64,000 nucleotides of DNA from Pseudomonas gozinkensis (GCF_014863585.1 NZ_CP062253.1:6066001-6130000), one strand, 5' to 3'; counted from the first letter of the stretch, positions 48,901 through 58,283 are shown. A program made the numbers and translations. Notes: generated by a model from the sequence alone, not told the origin.

Positions 48901-51866
48901 GCCAGGCTGCTTTCTTCGACCGCACCGTACAGGTCGAGCAAGGCTTCACACAGCACATCCACCGGCAGCAGATCCGCCAGGTGCGCGCCTTCGCCCAGGG
49001 TGGTCAGCTCATCCAGCAACGCGCTGAGCTCCTGACGTTCACCGGGGTGCTGCTGCCAGCGCTGCAAGAGGCTTTCGGCGTCGAGCAGGATGTCCATGCC
49101 CTGGGCCAGGAAGTTGTTGATCAGTTGCGGATCGCGCTTGACCCGCAACGCACTGCTCGGGGCGCTGAGGATCGATTCCAGGCGCTCGCCGAGCAGGGTT
49201 TCGGTGCGTTTGATCAGCGACTGCGCGCCGACAATCGGCGCCAGCGGATCGTGTTTGAGCTGACGCAGACCGACGCGGAACAGGCCCTCGGCTTCGAGCA
49301 GCAGCTCCACTTCGTCGAGGTCCAGCGCCAGTTGATGGGCCTTGAATTCCCGGGCCAGTTTGTCGAGCGGCGCCGCCAGTTCGGCAATCGGCGACACCCC
49401 TGCCATCGAGGCGCTGCCCTTGAGGGTGTGCAGCGCGCGCTGCAACTCGTCGCTGGCCTGCAACGGCACATGCTCGGCGGCCTGATCGAGAAAACGGTTG
49501 AGGCTGGCGAGGTGGGTCTCGGCTTCGTTGCGGAAGATCTCCAGCAACAGCGGATCGAGGGCCGCGACGTCTTCCACGTCTTCGGCCGGCAGCGGCGTGT
49601 CGCCTTTGGCCAGCGCGTGGGCGCGGGCCGCCAGTTGATCGACATCGTGGCGTTGACGCTGGCCGTTGGTGGCGAATTCGGCGATCAGGTCCGGCAACAG
49701 CAGCAGCGTGTCGGCCAGCAACTGGCGCACCGCCGGGCCGGGTTCGACACTGTGTTCCAGCACGCGGTTGAGCAGGTTTTCCACCGCCCAGGCCAGCTCG
49801 CCGAGGACCAGCGCGCGCACCATCCGGCCACTGCCCTTGAGGGTGTGGAAGGCGCGGCGCAGTTCACTCAGGGCGGCGCGGTCATCGGGCGCGGCAGACC
49901 AGCGCGGCAAGTATTCGCTCAGTACTTCGAGCACTTCCCCGGTCTCTTCGAGGAACACTTCGCGCAGTTCGTCGTCCACCGGCTCTTCATCGGCCGGTGG
50001 CGGCAGCAGGCTGCCCGGCGTGGTCAGCGCCGGCGGGTTGACCGCAGAGACCGGGCTGGCCAGCACTTCCGCCAACGATTGCACAATCTGCGGGTCGTCC
50101 AGCTCCTGCAAATCCTGCATCACCAGCGCTTCGCTGGGGCTGAGCACATCGTCGAGCACCGGCACATGCGGCTCGCCGGGCTGTTCGTCAGGAAAGAAGC
50201 CGAGGCTGGCGAGGCTTTTCTGCGCGATATCCAGCAAGTGTTCGCTGGGTGCCTGCGGATCGTCGGTCAGGCGTTCGAGGTAATACTCGAGGCTGGTAAT
50301 GGCGTCGGCGAGGCTGTCGAGTTGCTGCCAGCCCGGTTCGTGAGAATCGAGCAACAGATGCTCGCGGATAAACCCGTTGCAGGCTTCGAGCAGGCTTGCC
50401 GCCCGCGCCAGCGGAATCATCGCCAGTGCGCCGCGCACCTGGGTCAGCAGCGCCGGCAGGCTTTGCAGTTGCTGGCGATCCCAGTCGGCGTCGATGTAGT
50501 CGACGATCATGTCCTTGGCCTGTTGCAGGCAGATGCGCGCTTCCTTGATCACGATCTGATGGATCTGCGTCAGGTCGGTGGTCGGCAGGCGCGAGTCTTC
50601 CGGGCTCTCCGGCTCCACCGTACCGACCATCCCGGCCAGCGTCGCTTCGACGTAGAGCAAGGCGCCGGCAACGTCCATCAGCGTGGCGTCATTCGGTTCG
50701 CGCTGGCCCTGCGCGAGGCTGAGCACCACCGCCAGTTGATCGATGATGACCTTGCGCGGCTGACCGAAACCGAGCACCGCGAGGGTGTCGGCGATCTGCC
50801 GCAACGGTGCGAGCAGGCTGTCCAGGTCCGAGGCGTGCTGGCGGTCGCTGCGCACGAACAGGTCGAGGCGTTCCTTGACCCGCACCAGTTCTTCGCACAG
50901 CGCCGCGAGCACCGAGCGCATGGCATCGCGGTCGGGGCCGGCCAGGCGCGCGCGTTCTTCGTCGACCATCGCGCTGTCGGGCAGCGCGTCGTCCAGGGAG
51001 TAGCGATCTTTCATGGTCAGCATCTGCCCGGTGGGATGTTCGGCTTTGGCGATATAAAACAGCAGGCTTTTCAGCAGTTCAGGCGGTGGCGGCTGGTTGA
51101 GGCCGGGCATGCCCTGTTCGAGCAGGCGCTTGAGTTCCTTGTCGGCGTCCTTGAACAGGCTGCGCAGGGCCGGGCTGTTGGCGATCCGCCCTTCGCGCAT
51201 GCCTTCGACGAGTGCCGAGGCGACCTGCCACAACGGGCTCAGTGGCGAGTTACCGCTGAGTGCTTCAAGCCGGGTAAAGACCTTGGCCAGATAAGCGAGG
51301 TGCGTCTGGTCATCCTGTTCGCGAAGCAATCCGACCAGCGCCATTTGCAGCATCTGGCGTAATTTGCGCAGCACATTCGGCAGCTCCGCCGGTTCCAGCA
51401 GCGCCAGAGTTTCCTCGCCCAGAGGCGCCAGCTCTGGCAACTGCGGGCTGAACAGGCTGGTTTCCGACAACAGACTTTCGCCCCGGGCGCTGCGCAAATC
51501 GTTGATCAGCGGCAGCACCACCAGCGGCAGGTCACGGCGGGCGCCCTGCACGCGGTCGAGGTAGATCGGCAATTGACCCAGCGCCTGCAACAACAAGTGC
51601 AGCGCTTCGTCGCGGTGGCTGACGCGGTCGTTCTGCAACGCTTCGACCAGGTGCTCCATCTCTTCGGCCAGCAGCGCCGCGCCGTAGAACTCGACCATCT
51701 GCAGGCTGCCGTGGACCTGATGGATGCAGGCCAGGCATTCGTCCAGTCCGGGCACCGACTGCGGATCGTCAAGCACGGCTTCAATGGCCTGATGCGCCTG
51801 TCTCAGCGTCTCGGCTATTTCACCCTTGACCCATTCGAGGGCCACGTAGTCGTGCCGGTCACCCAT
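45951..51866 (-). CDS. chpA: Hybrid chemosensory kinase ChpA
   Basis: 1971 residues from the ATG at 51866 (MGDRHDYVALEW) with GGAG upstream. It is the giant CheA homologue that phosphorylates PilG and PilH in response to PilJ signals and controls type IV pili. Phosphotransfer sites seen: H49 (HQVHG), H674 (HTLKGSG), H813 (HTLKGSA), H1117 and H1259 (HTLKGGA). The matching positions near 475 (TQVRG) and 955 (TTLGEG) carry Thr instead of His. Then come the dimerisation and ATPase domain (LRNAVDHGLE, near 1510-1520), the CheW domain (about 1650-1780) and a C-terminal receiver (VVDDSVTVRK, LLDIEMPRMDG). All kinase motifs look intact. Confidence 0.96.
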   Translation of the reverse strand: MGDRHDYVALEWVKGEIAETLRQAHQAIEAVLDDPQSVPGLDECLACIHQVHGSLQMVEFYGAALLAEEMEHLVEALQNDRVSHRDEALHLLLQALGQLPIYLDRVQGARRDLPLVVLPLINDLRSARGESLLSETSLFSPQLPELAPLGEETLALLEPAELPNVLRKLRQMLQMALVGLLREQDDQTHLAYLAKVFTRLEALSGNSPLSPLWQVASALVEGMREGRIANSPALRSLFKDADKELKRLLEQGMPGLNQPPPPELLKSLLFYIAKAEHPTGQMLTMKDRYSLDDALPDSAMVDEERARLAGPDRDAMRSVLAALCEELVRVKERLDLFVRSDRQHASDLDSLLAPLRQIADTLAVLGFGQPRKVIIDQLAVVLSLAQGQREPNDATLMDVAGALLYVEATLAGMVGTVEPESPEDSRLPTTDLTQIHQIVIKEARICLQQAKDMIVDYIDADWDRQQLQSLPALLTQVRGALAMIPLARAASLLEACNGFIREHLLLDSHEPGWQQLDSLADAITSLEYYLERLTDDPQAPSEHLLDIAQKSLASLGFFPDEQPGEPHVPVLDDVLSPSEALVMQDLQELDDPQIVQSLAEVLASPVSAVNPPALTTPGSLLPPPADEEPVDDELREVFLEETGEVLEVLSEYLPRWSAAPDDRAALSELRRAFHTLKGSGRMVRALVLGELAWAVENLLNRVLEHSVEPGPAVRQLLADTLLLLPDLIAEFATNGQRQRHDVDQLAARAHALAKGDTPLPAEDVEDVAALDPLLLEIFRNEAETHLASLNRFLDQAAEHVPLQASDELQRALHTLKGSASMAGVSPIAELAAPLDKLAREFKAHQLALDLDEVELLLEAEGLFRVGLRQLKHDPLAPIVGAQSLIKRTETLLGERLESILSAPSSALRVKRDPQLINNFLAQGMDILLDAESLLQRWQQHPGERQELSALLDELTTLGEGAHLADLLPVDVLCEALLDLYGAVEESSLAVSERFFHEAQQAHEALINMLDELAAGQEITPQPQRIRALHELLDESLDPSAMGLIRSDGSRTLSIRELGSATAELQQHRIDSGPDDEIVEIFLEEAVDILDSAGQALQRWLKDPENGAPLSSLQRDLHTLKGGARMAEVEAVGDLAHELEGLYEGLVDRRYSHSEALDRLLRQSHERLALFLEQLHRHQPLDPAQDLIEAIRRFRQGPSASPETPTASVTQDGPGHDPELLEIFLEEGFDIIENSGAALLRWQAEPGNRQEVETLLRDLHTLKGGARMVEIGPIGDLAHELEYLYESLSAGTLQGSAELFALLQRGQDRLAQMLDAVRAGQPCPPADRLISAIQNFSHPLVVQTPAPVPPVAVKAEPAAPAPEAGADMVKVSAELLDELVNLAGETSIFRGRIEQQVSDAQTALHEMETTIERMRDQLRRLDTETQGRILSRQQVDAERLGYEDFDPLEMDRHSQLQQLSRALFESASDLLDLKETLDRRTHDAENLLQQQGRINTELQEGLMRTRMVPFERMLPRLKRIVRQVAEELGKDVAFSVGNAEGEMDRNVLERMAAPLEHMLRNAVDHGLESAEVRLAAGKPAQGQISLDLSREGGDIVFDIRDDGAGVPLDAVRRKAIKRGLLAPDADISDREVLQFILQPGFSTAEKITQISGRGVGMDVVHEEVRQLGGTMSIDSVPGQGVHFRIRLPFTVSVNRALMVQCGEDQYAIPLNTIDGIVRVLPNELDGHFRLDPPSYQYGGQRYELCYLGELLKTAPRPKLSGQSLPVPVLLVQCNDRHIAVQVDTMAGTREIVVKSLGPQFASVQGVSGATILGDGRVVLILDLLAPIRAMQARLPQRPASHEIESEPQKPLLVMVVDDSVTVRKVTSRLLERHGMNVLTAKDGVDAMLLLEEHMPDLMLLDIEMPRMDGFEVATQVRHDERLQHLPIIMITSRTGQKHRDRAMAIGVNDYLGKPYQESVLLESIALWSKKHA

Positions 51867-51901
51867 AACCACTCCGCTCGACATGAACTCGCCCGCAGGC
51901 C

Positions 51902-53965
51902 TCACGCCTTGTCCGTGGCAGGCGCTGCCGCCGCCGCCGGCAAGGTGAACCCGGACACCGAGCGACGCAACTGGCTGGCCATTTTCGCCAGGTTGCCGAT
52001 GCTCTCGGCGGTGGCCGTGGAGCCGGACGACGTCTGCGAGGTGATCTGCTGGATCACGTTCATCGTCAGGGAAATCTGCCCGGCCGAAGACGTCTGCTGC
52101 TGCGCCGCGTTGGAAATGCTCTGGATCAGCGCCGCGAGGGTCTTGGACACGCCTTCGATTTCTTCCAGGGCCACACCGGCATCCTGCGCCAGCCGCGCGC
52201 CGCGCACCACTTCGGTGGTGGTCTGCTCCATGGAAATCACGGCTTCGTTGGTGTCGGTCTGGATCGCCCGCACCAGCGTTTCGATCTGCCGGGTTGCGGC
52301 GGACGAACGCTCGGCCAGCCGTTGCACTTCGTCGGCAACCACGGCGAAACCGCGCCCGGCGTCACCGGCCATCGAGGCCTGAATCGCCGCGTTGAGGGCG
52401 AGGATGTTGGTCTGGTCGGCAATGTCATCGATCAGGCTGACGATGTCACCGATTTCCTGGGACGACTCGCCCAGGCGCTTGATGCGCTTGGCGGTGTCCT
52501 GGATCTGTTCGCGGATGTTGTCCATGCCGTGGATGGTGTTGTGCACCACCTCGTTGCCCTTGTTGGCGATCTCCACCGAACGCTCGGCCACCGCCGAAGA
52601 TTCGGCGGCGTTGGCCGACACCTGATCAATCGATTGGGCCATGTCGTTGATCGCCGTCGAAGCTTCGGAAATCTGCTGGGCCTGATGCTCAGAGGCCTGG
52701 GCCAGGTGCATGGCGGTGGCCTGGGTTTCCTGCACCGCAGCGGCGACCTGGCCGGCGGTGAGGTTGATGGTGGCGACCAGATCGCGCAACTGGTCGACGG
52801 AATAGTTGATCGAGTCGGCGATGGTCCCGGTAAAGTCTTCCGTCACCGAGGCCGTTACGGTCAGGTCGCCGTCGGCGAGGTCTTCGATTTCGTCGAGCAG
52901 ACGCATGATCGCGTTCTGGTTGCGTTCGTTCTTCTCGGCGGTCTCGCGCAACTGACGGTTGGTTTCCCGGACCATGACCATGCCGATCAGGATGATCGAA
53001 GCCAGCGCCAGCAGGCCCAGCACATAACCGCCGATGGTGTCGGTGTTGCGCCCGCCGGCGAGGTTCTCGAAACCGGTGGCCAGGTGCGAGGCTTCGTCGA
53101 GCAGGGTCTGCGACAGGCTGAAGATATTGGTGGCGGATTCACGGACCTTGAACAGCTCCGGCGAGGTTTCGAGGATTTCATCCACAGAACCTGAGACGAA
53201 CTGGAACAGCTCGGAAATCTCGCTCAAGCGAGCGCGGGCGTCGCGATCTTCGACCTGACTGATCTTCAGCGTCGAGTTACCTTGCAGCATGCCGTTAAGC
53301 ACCTGACCGAAGCGCGCAGCATCGCGACCGAAGGCGTCGGCGGCCTGCTGGGAATTTTCATCGCCCGACAGCACGGTGTTGACCGCGCCGAGAATCCGCT
53401 CGGCCAGCAGCGACTGACGCTGGGCCATCGCCACCTGCGCCGCCGGAGCGCCGCGTTGCAGGAGAATCTCGACGACTTTTTCGTATTCGATCTGCAACTG
53501 CGGCACGGTTTCGGCCAAAGTCGCGGCCACCTGATGCAGGGACAGCACGGTCTGTTCGCTGGAGAGAATCGCGTCGGTGTTTTTCAGCAGGCGTTCCCAG
53601 TCCAGCTGCACGGCGCGCATTTCCGGACGCACGGTGGACGGTGCCGGCGGCAGACCGGTGGCCGGGTCACCTTTCTTCAGATAGCTCCAGCGCTGGGCGA
53701 AGTCGTTGCGCGCATCGCTCAACAGTTTGAATGCGGCAGCCTTGCCGGCGGCGGCTTCGGTGGCGTTCTTGGCGATCCGCTGCGATAGCACCCGCAGCTC
53801 GCCGGCGTGGCCGATGTACTGCTTGTCGTAGTTGGCCTGGGTGTTGAGGTAAGCGAAGTTGGCGAACAGCAGCATGATGAACACGATCAGTGCGATGAAC
53901 AGCACGATGATCTGCGAGCGGCTGCGCGAGCCTTCTGCGGGCTTGCCTGTTTTTGCTTTGATCAT
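51902..53965 (-). CDS. pilJ: Methyl-accepting chemotaxis receptor PilJ
   Basis: 687 residues from the ATG at 53965, with GAGGA upstream. Transmembrane helix 1 lies at about 20-42 ([19 protein letters not shown]) and helix 2 at about 310-330 ([19 protein letters not shown]). The periplasmic part between them is helical. A HAMP segment and the signalling hairpin follow; [21 protein letters not shown] and [18 protein letters not shown] are the tip. It senses surface contact or pilin and drives ChpA through the CheW proteins PilI and ChpC. The gene for the methyltransferase PilK, expected next to it, is absent. Confidence 0.95.
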   Translation of the reverse strand: MIKAKTGKPAEGSRSRSQIIVLFIALIVFIMLLFANFAYLNTQANYDKQYIGHAGELRVLSQRIAKNATEAAAGKAAAFKLLSDARNDFAQRWSYLKKGDPATGLPPAPSTVRPEMRAVQLDWERLLKNTDAILSSEQTVLSLHQVAATLAETVPQLQIEYEKVVEILLQRGAPAAQVAMAQRQSLLAERILGAVNTVLSGDENSQQAADAFGRDAARFGQVLNGMLQGNSTLKISQVEDRDARARLSEISELFQFVSGSVDEILETSPELFKVRESATNIFSLSQTLLDEASHLATGFENLAGGRNTDTIGGYVLGLLALASIILIGMVMVRETNRQLRETAEKNERNQNAIMRLLDEIEDLADGDLTVTASVTEDFTGTIADSINYSVDQLRDLVATINLTAGQVAAAVQETQATAMHLAQASEHQAQQISEASTAINDMAQSIDQVSANAAESSAVAERSVEIANKGNEVVHNTIHGMDNIREQIQDTAKRIKRLGESSQEIGDIVSLIDDIADQTNILALNAAIQASMAGDAGRGFAVVADEVQRLAERSSAATRQIETLVRAIQTDTNEAVISMEQTTTEVVRGARLAQDAGVALEEIEGVSKTLAALIQSISNAAQQQTSSAGQISLTMNVIQQITSQTSSGSTATAESIGNLAKMASQLRRSVSGFTLPAAAAAPATDKA

Positions 53966-53978
53966 CGGTCCTCGCCTG

Positions 53979-54518
53979 TTAAACCGCGACGTGCATGAAA
54001 CTCGGTGACTGCGCCAGCGCAAACAGGCTGAACACCCGCCAGTTCTGCTCGCGCCGGAAATAGCCCTTGATGAACTCGCCCTTGGAGCCTTGCCGTTTGC
54101 TGATCGAGACGGATTCGAAACTGCCCTGCTCGAAGTGCTGCAGGCCGAAGACTTCATCGACCAGCAAACCGGCAAACACGTCCTGATGCTCTACCACCAA
54201 TACCCGCCGCTGTTTGCGCATCGGTGACAGCTCATGGCCGAAGAATCCGCACAGGTCCATGACCGGCAGCAGGCGACCGCGCAGGTTGGCCACGCCCTTG
54301 ACCCACGGCTTGACGCCCGGCAGCTGGGTGACACGCAGTTCGGGCAGCACTTCGCTGACTTCGCCCATCGGCGTGACGTACCAGTGCTCGCCCAGACGAA
54401 AGCCGATGCCGCTCCAGCGATCCTGGCGCGCCGGTTGCGACGGCAGGTCCGCCGCCAGCAGGCGACAGCGCTGGTCGATCTGCCACAAGAGTTCGAACGC
54501 GGTCAGCGATTCACTCAT
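53979..54518 (-). CDS. pilI: CheW-like coupling protein PilI
   Basis: 179 residues. The CheW domain covers about 35-170: [40 protein letters not shown] (the conserved NLRG docking segment) and [18 protein letters not shown]. It bridges PilJ and ChpA at the inner membrane. It starts ten bases after the end of pilH and ends 13 bases before pilJ, within the pilGHIJ-chpA operon. Confidence 0.95.
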   Translation of the reverse strand: MSESLTAFELLWQIDQRCRLLAADLPSQPARQDRWSGIGFRLGEHWYVTPMGEVSEVLPELRVTQLPGVKPWVKGVANLRGRLLPVMDLCGFFGHELSPMRKQRRVLVVEHQDVFAGLLVDEVFGLQHFEQGSFESVSISKRQGSKGEFIKGYFRREQNWRVFSLFALAQSPSFMHVAV

Positions 54519-54528
54519 GGCGGCGCGG

Positions 54529-54894
54529 TCAACCGGCCAGCACGTTGTTCAGGGTCTTGATCAGCGTGTCTTCGTCGACCGGTTTGGTCAGGTAGTCCTT
54601 GGCGCCCTGGCGGGTGCCCCAGACCTTGTCGGTCTCCTGATCCTTGGTGGTGATGATGATCACCGGGATGTGGCTGGTTTCCGCATCCTTGGTCAATTGA
54701 CGGGTAGCCTGAAAGCCGTTGAGGCCGGGCATGACGATGTCCATCAGCACCGCGTCGGGCTTCTCCTGGCGGGCCAGGGCCACGCCGTCGGCGCCGTTTT
54801 CGGCTTTCAGCACTTCGTGCCCGTGCTTTTCCAGCATGCCGGTGAGTTTGTACATTTCGGTCGGCGAATCATCGACGATCAGGATACGTGCCAT
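54529..54894 (-). CDS. pilH: Response regulator PilH
   Basis: 121 residues from the ATG at 54894, after GGGGAAG; longer starts lack a site. Single CheY-like receiver: acidic pair in ILIVDDSPT, phosphoacceptor D52 in LMDIVMPGLNG, and KP in DYLTKPVDEDT. PilH opposes PilG, promoting pilus retraction or acting as a phosphate sink for ChpA. No output domain. Confidence 0.95.
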   Translation of the reverse strand: MARILIVDDSPTEMYKLTGMLEKHGHEVLKAENGADGVALARQEKPDAVLMDIVMPGLNGFQATRQLTKDAETSHIPVIIITTKDQETDKVWGTRQGAKDYLTKPVDEDTLIKTLNNVLAG

Positions 54895-54954
54895 GGTCTT
54901 CCCCATTTTTCTTGTCGACACCGGGCCCGCTGGCCGAGCGTCTCTGTGCGTGTC

Positions 54955-55359
54955 TTACTGCGGCAAAGCGGCAGCGAAGCCCGGAACATGGGCCGAAATC
55001 GCGTCGAGCAGTTCTTCCTTGCTGAAAGGTTTGGTCAAAAATTGATCGGAACCGACAATCCGCCCCTTGGCCTTGTCGAACAGCCCGTCCCGGGACGACA
55101 GCATGATCACCGGCGTGCCCTTGAACGCGTTGTTGTTCTTGATTAAAGCGCAGGTCTGATAACCATCCAGACGCGGCATCATGATGTCGACAAAGATGAT
55201 CCCGGGATGGTGGTCGGCGATCTTCGCCAGGGCGTCAAAACCGTCGATCGCGGTGATGACTTCGCACCCTGCATTTTTCAACAGGGTCTCGGCGGTGCGA
55301 CGAATCGTTTTCGAGTCGTCGATCACCATGACCTTCAAGGCGCTGGACTGCTGTTCCAT
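54955..55359 (-). CDS. pilG: Response regulator PilG
   Basis: 134 residues. Single receiver domain: VMVIDDSKTIRR, phosphoacceptor D58 in FVDIMMPRLDGY, and the conserved KP in QFLTKPFSKEEL. Phosphorylated PilG promotes pilus extension through PilB and raises cAMP in P. aeruginosa. It is the first gene of the chemosensory operon and diverges from gshB across 224 bases. The ribosome site is weak. Confidence 0.95.
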   Translation of the reverse strand: MEQQSSALKVMVIDDSKTIRRTAETLLKNAGCEVITAIDGFDALAKIADHHPGIIFVDIMMPRLDGYQTCALIKNNNAFKGTPVIMLSSRDGLFDKAKGRIVGSDQFLTKPFSKEELLDAISAHVPGFAAALPQ

Positions 55360-55583
55360 AAGGGGGCTCTACCGTCGCCTTTGCGAATCAATTTGTCCGT
55401 TTTGCGATGACTGATGGCTGGAAACCCTTGATGCTCAAGGGCCAGCACGGTTGGGAGCCTTTTTAGCACAGTCTCCAGAAGCAATCTATCGACGGGTTTT
55501 TCCTTGACCGAAAACCCGCCCGGAGCCACTCTGGCGGCACTTTTTTCATACCGATCCGGTAGCCAATTTTCGAGGAAAACCCA

Positions 55584-56534
55584 ATGAGCGTTCGCGTCGG
55601 GATTGTCATGGACCCTATCGCCAGCATTTCCTATAAAAAGGATAGCTCGCTGGCCATGCTGCTGGCGGCGCAGAAGCGCGGCTGGGAACTGTTCTATATG
55701 GAACAGAAAGACCTTTATCAGGGTGAAGGCCAGGCACGGGCGCGGATGAAGCCGCTGAAAGTCTTCGCCAACCCGGAAAAATGGTTCGAACTGGGCGCCG
55801 AGCAGGATTCGCTGCTGAGCGACCTGAACGTGATCCTGATGCGCAAGGATCCGCCGTTCGACATGGAGTTCGTCTACTCCACCTACCTGCTCGAACAGGC
55901 CGAAGCCGCCGGCGTACTGGTGGTCAACAAGCCGCAGAGCCTGCGTGACTGCAACGAAAAGCTGTTCGCCACGCTGTTCCCGCAGTGCACGCCGCCGACC
56001 GTGGTCAGCCGCCGCGCCGACGTGCTGCGTGAATTCGCCGCCAAACATGGCGATGTGATCCTCAAGCCGCTGGACGGTATGGGTGGCACCTCGATTTTCC
56101 GTCACCGCGCCGGCGACCCGAACCTGTCGGTGATTCTGGAAACCCTGACCGCCCTCGGCGCCCAGCAGATCATGGGCCAGGCCTACCTGCCGGCGATCAA
56201 GGACGGCGACAAGCGCATCCTGATGATCGACGGCGAGCCGGTGGATTACTGCCTGGCGCGGATTCCGGCCCAGGGCGAAACCCGTGGCAACCTCGCGGCC
56301 GGTGGTCGTGGCGAAGCCCGTCCGTTGACCGACAAGGATCGCTGGATCGCTGCCCAGGTCGGCCCGACCTTGCGCGAGAAAGGCCTGCTGTTCGTCGGCC
56401 TTGACGTGATCGGTGAACACCTGACCGAAATCAACGTCACCAGCCCGACCTGCATCCGCGAGATCGACAACGCCTTCGGCACCGACATCGGCGGCCTGCT
56501 GATGGATGCCATCGAGAAAAAGCTGCAAGCTTGA
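55584..56534 (+). CDS. gshB: Glutathione synthetase
   Basis: 316 residues, full length. It joins glycine to gamma-glutamylcysteine with ATP in the cytosol. ATP-grasp fold: RVGIVMDPIASISYKKDSSL at the N-terminus, MRKDPPFDMEFVYSTYLLE, the glycine-rich LKPLDGMGGTSIF (about 160-172), and FVGLDVIGEHLTEINVTSPT near the end for metal and substrate. GAGG precedes the ATG. It lies between pilG and tonB3 exactly as in P. aeruginosa. Confidence 0.97.
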   Translation: MSVRVGIVMDPIASISYKKDSSLAMLLAAQKRGWELFYMEQKDLYQGEGQARARMKPLKVFANPEKWFELGAEQDSLLSDLNVILMRKDPPFDMEFVYSTYLLEQAEAAGVLVVNKPQSLRDCNEKLFATLFPQCTPPTVVSRRADVLREFAAKHGDVILKPLDGMGGTSIFRHRAGDPNLSVILETLTALGAQQIMGQAYLPAIKDGDKRILMIDGEPVDYCLARIPAQGETRGNLAAGGRGEARPLTDKDRWIAAQVGPTLREKGLLFVGLDVIGEHLTEINVTSPTCIREIDNAFGTDIGGLLMDAIEKKLQA

Positions 56535-56581
56535 TGTGTGTCACATGCAGCCTGTCGCTTGATGCTTGAAGCCCAAGGCGA

Positions 56582-56640
56582 GAAACCAACATTGCGTTAT
56601 CATGCGCGGCCTGTGAAAAACGCGATGTTGGTTTTCTTGT
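56582..56640 (+). terminator. Long hairpin between gshB and tonB
   Basis: GAAACCAACATTGCG (56582-56596) pairs with CGCGATGTTGGTTTTC (56621-56636) with few mismatches, followed by TTGT. It could terminate gshB, but it ends five bases before the tonB ATG, so it may instead affect tonB translation. Confidence 0.5.
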
Positions 56641-56641
56641 C

Positions 56642-57541
56642 ATGACACTTCCGTCCGATCTGCCCGCTGAACTCGCCCATAAAGGCGTGCGCCCGGTCGA
56701 TCGCCTCGGATTTACCCTGTTTCTCGCGGCGCTGATCCATTTGGCGCTGCTGCTCGGCGTGGGTTTCACCATGGTCGAGCCCAAGCAGATCAGCAAAACC
56801 CTGGAAATCACCCTCGCCACCTTCAAGAGCGAAAAGAAGCCGGCGAAGGCTGACTTCCTCGCCCAGGAAAACCAGGAGGGCAGCGGCACCCTCGACAAGA
56901 AGGCGATCCCCAAGACCACCGAGGTCGCGCCGTTCCAGGCAAATGAAGTCAAGAAAGTCACCCCGCCGCCGGCCGCCAGGCCGGAAGTGCAGGAAGCCGC
57001 GCCCAAGGCGGCCGTGACCACCGTCGCGCCAAAACCGAAAAAGGCGCCGACCAAAAAAGAAGAGGCGAAGACCGAGACCAAACCGACGGTCGATGCCCCG
57101 ACTTTCGACAGCTCGCAGCTCTCCAGCGACATCGCCAGCCTCGAAGCCGAACTGGCCAACGAACAACAGCTGTACGCCAAGCGCCCGCGCATCCACCGCC
57201 TGAGCGCCGCCTCGACCATGCGCGACAAGGGCGCCTGGTACAAGGACGAGTGGCGCAAAAAGGTCGAGCGCATCGGCAACCTCAATTACCCCGACGAAGC
57301 CCGGCGCAAGCAGATCTACGGCAATCTGCGCCTGATGGTGTCGATCAACCGCGACGGCTCGCTGTATGAAGTGCTGGTGCTGGAGTCTTCCGGCCAGCCG
57401 CTGCTGGATCAGGCAGCGCAGCGCATCGTGCGGCTGGCGGCACCGTTTGCACCGTTTACCGGGGACCTGTCGGACATCGACCGGCTGGAAATCATCCGCA
57501 CCTGGAAATTCGCTCGCGGTGACAAGCTCTCGAGCAACTGA
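56642..57541 (+). CDS. tonB3: TonB-family energy transducer (TonB3 type)
   Basis: 299 residues. One transmembrane helix at about 24-45 (LGFTLFLAALIHLALLLGVGF, including the typical S/H polar face), a Pro/Lys/Ala-rich periplasmic linker (about 60-150), a helical part, and the C-terminal TonB domain (about 215-290: NLNYPDEARRKQIYGNLRLMV, LEIIRTWKFARG). The position next to gshB and pilG matches P. aeruginosa tonB3, needed for twitching and pilus assembly. No exbBD is adjacent. There is no clear Shine-Dalgarno; a hairpin abuts the start. Confidence 0.9.
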   Translation: MTLPSDLPAELAHKGVRPVDRLGFTLFLAALIHLALLLGVGFTMVEPKQISKTLEITLATFKSEKKPAKADFLAQENQEGSGTLDKKAIPKTTEVAPFQANEVKKVTPPPAARPEVQEAAPKAAVTTVAPKPKKAPTKKEEAKTETKPTVDAPTFDSSQLSSDIASLEAELANEQQLYAKRPRIHRLSAASTMRDKGAWYKDEWRKKVERIGNLNYPDEARRKQIYGNLRLMVSINRDGSLYEVLVLESSGQPLLDQAAQRIVRLAAPFAPFTGDLSDIDRLEIIRTWKFARGDKLSSN

Positions 57542-57558
57542 CACACCGCAGAACCCCT

Positions 57559-57645
57559 GTGGGAGCGAGCTTGCTCGCGAATGTGGTGTGTCATGCAACA
57601 TTGATGTGACTGATCCACCGCTTTCGCGAGCAAGCTCGCTCCCAC
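57559..57645. repeat. REP pair, GCGAGCTTGCTCGC type
   Basis: GTGGGAGCGAGCTTGCTCGC from 57559 and its inverse ending at 57645, between tonB3 and algH. Outward arrangement. Confidence 0.85.
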
Positions 57646-57710
57646 ATTGGAACAGTGTTGTAAGCATCTCCAGCTTGTCAGTTCGCCCCCCGAACGCCAC
57701 ACTACCGCAC

Positions 57711-58283
57711 ATGAAAAACGTCAGCCCCAGCTACCTCAAGCATCACTTCCTGATCGCCATGCCACACATGGCCGACCCGAACTTTGCCCACACCTTGACC
57801 TACATCGTCGAGCACACGGCCAATGGCGCCATGGGGCTGGTGGTCAACCGACCGCAAGAGCTGAATCTGGCCGACATCCTCGAACAACTGCGCCCGGACA
57901 TCGACCCGCCAGCGCTGTGCCAGCATGTGCCGATCTTCATCGGCGGCCCGGTGCAGACCGATCGCGGCTTTGTGCTGCACCCGGCGGGCAAGACGTTCCA
58001 GGCCACCGTCGAACTGGACGGCGATCTGGCACTGTCCACCTCGCAGGACGTGCTGTTCGCCATCGCCGACGGCGTGGGCCCGGCCAAAAGCGTGATCACC
58101 CTCGGCTATGCCGGCTGGGAAGCCGGGCAGCTGGAAGCCGAACTGGCCGACAACGCCTGGCTGACCTGCCCGTACGACGCCGACATCCTGTTCAACACCA
58201 GCAGTGAACTGCGCCTGGAAGCGGCGGCCAAACACCTGGGGATCAACCTCAGCCTGTTGACCAGCCAGGCAGGACACGCCTGA
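57711..58283 (+). CDS. algH: YqgE/AlgH family protein
   Basis: 190 residues from the ATG at 57711; the frame is open upstream but the family start is MKNVSPSYLKHHFLIAMPHM. No Shine-Dalgarno is visible. Conserved: DPNFAHTLTYIVEHTANGAMGLVVNRP, IFIGGPVQTDRGFVLH and LGYAGWEAGQLEAEL. AlgH affects alginate production in P. aeruginosa; the molecular role is unclear. Its TGA overlaps the ruvX ATG (TGATG), a widely conserved pair. Confidence 0.92.
   Translation: MKNVSPSYLKHHFLIAMPHMADPNFAHTLTYIVEHTANGAMGLVVNRPQELNLADILEQLRPDIDPPALCQHVPIFIGGPVQTDRGFVLHPAGKTFQATVELDGDLALSTSQDVLFAIADGVGPAKSVITLGYAGWEAGQLEAELADNAWLTCPYDADILFNTSSELRLEAAAKHLGINLSLLTSQAGHA

Noticed and set aside
45873..51362. An 1829-codon open frame on the plus strand
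   Set aside because: It lies entirely opposite chpA. High-GC codon bias on one strand leaves the opposite strand free of stops. The translation is rich in His, Gln and Arg and matches no domain.
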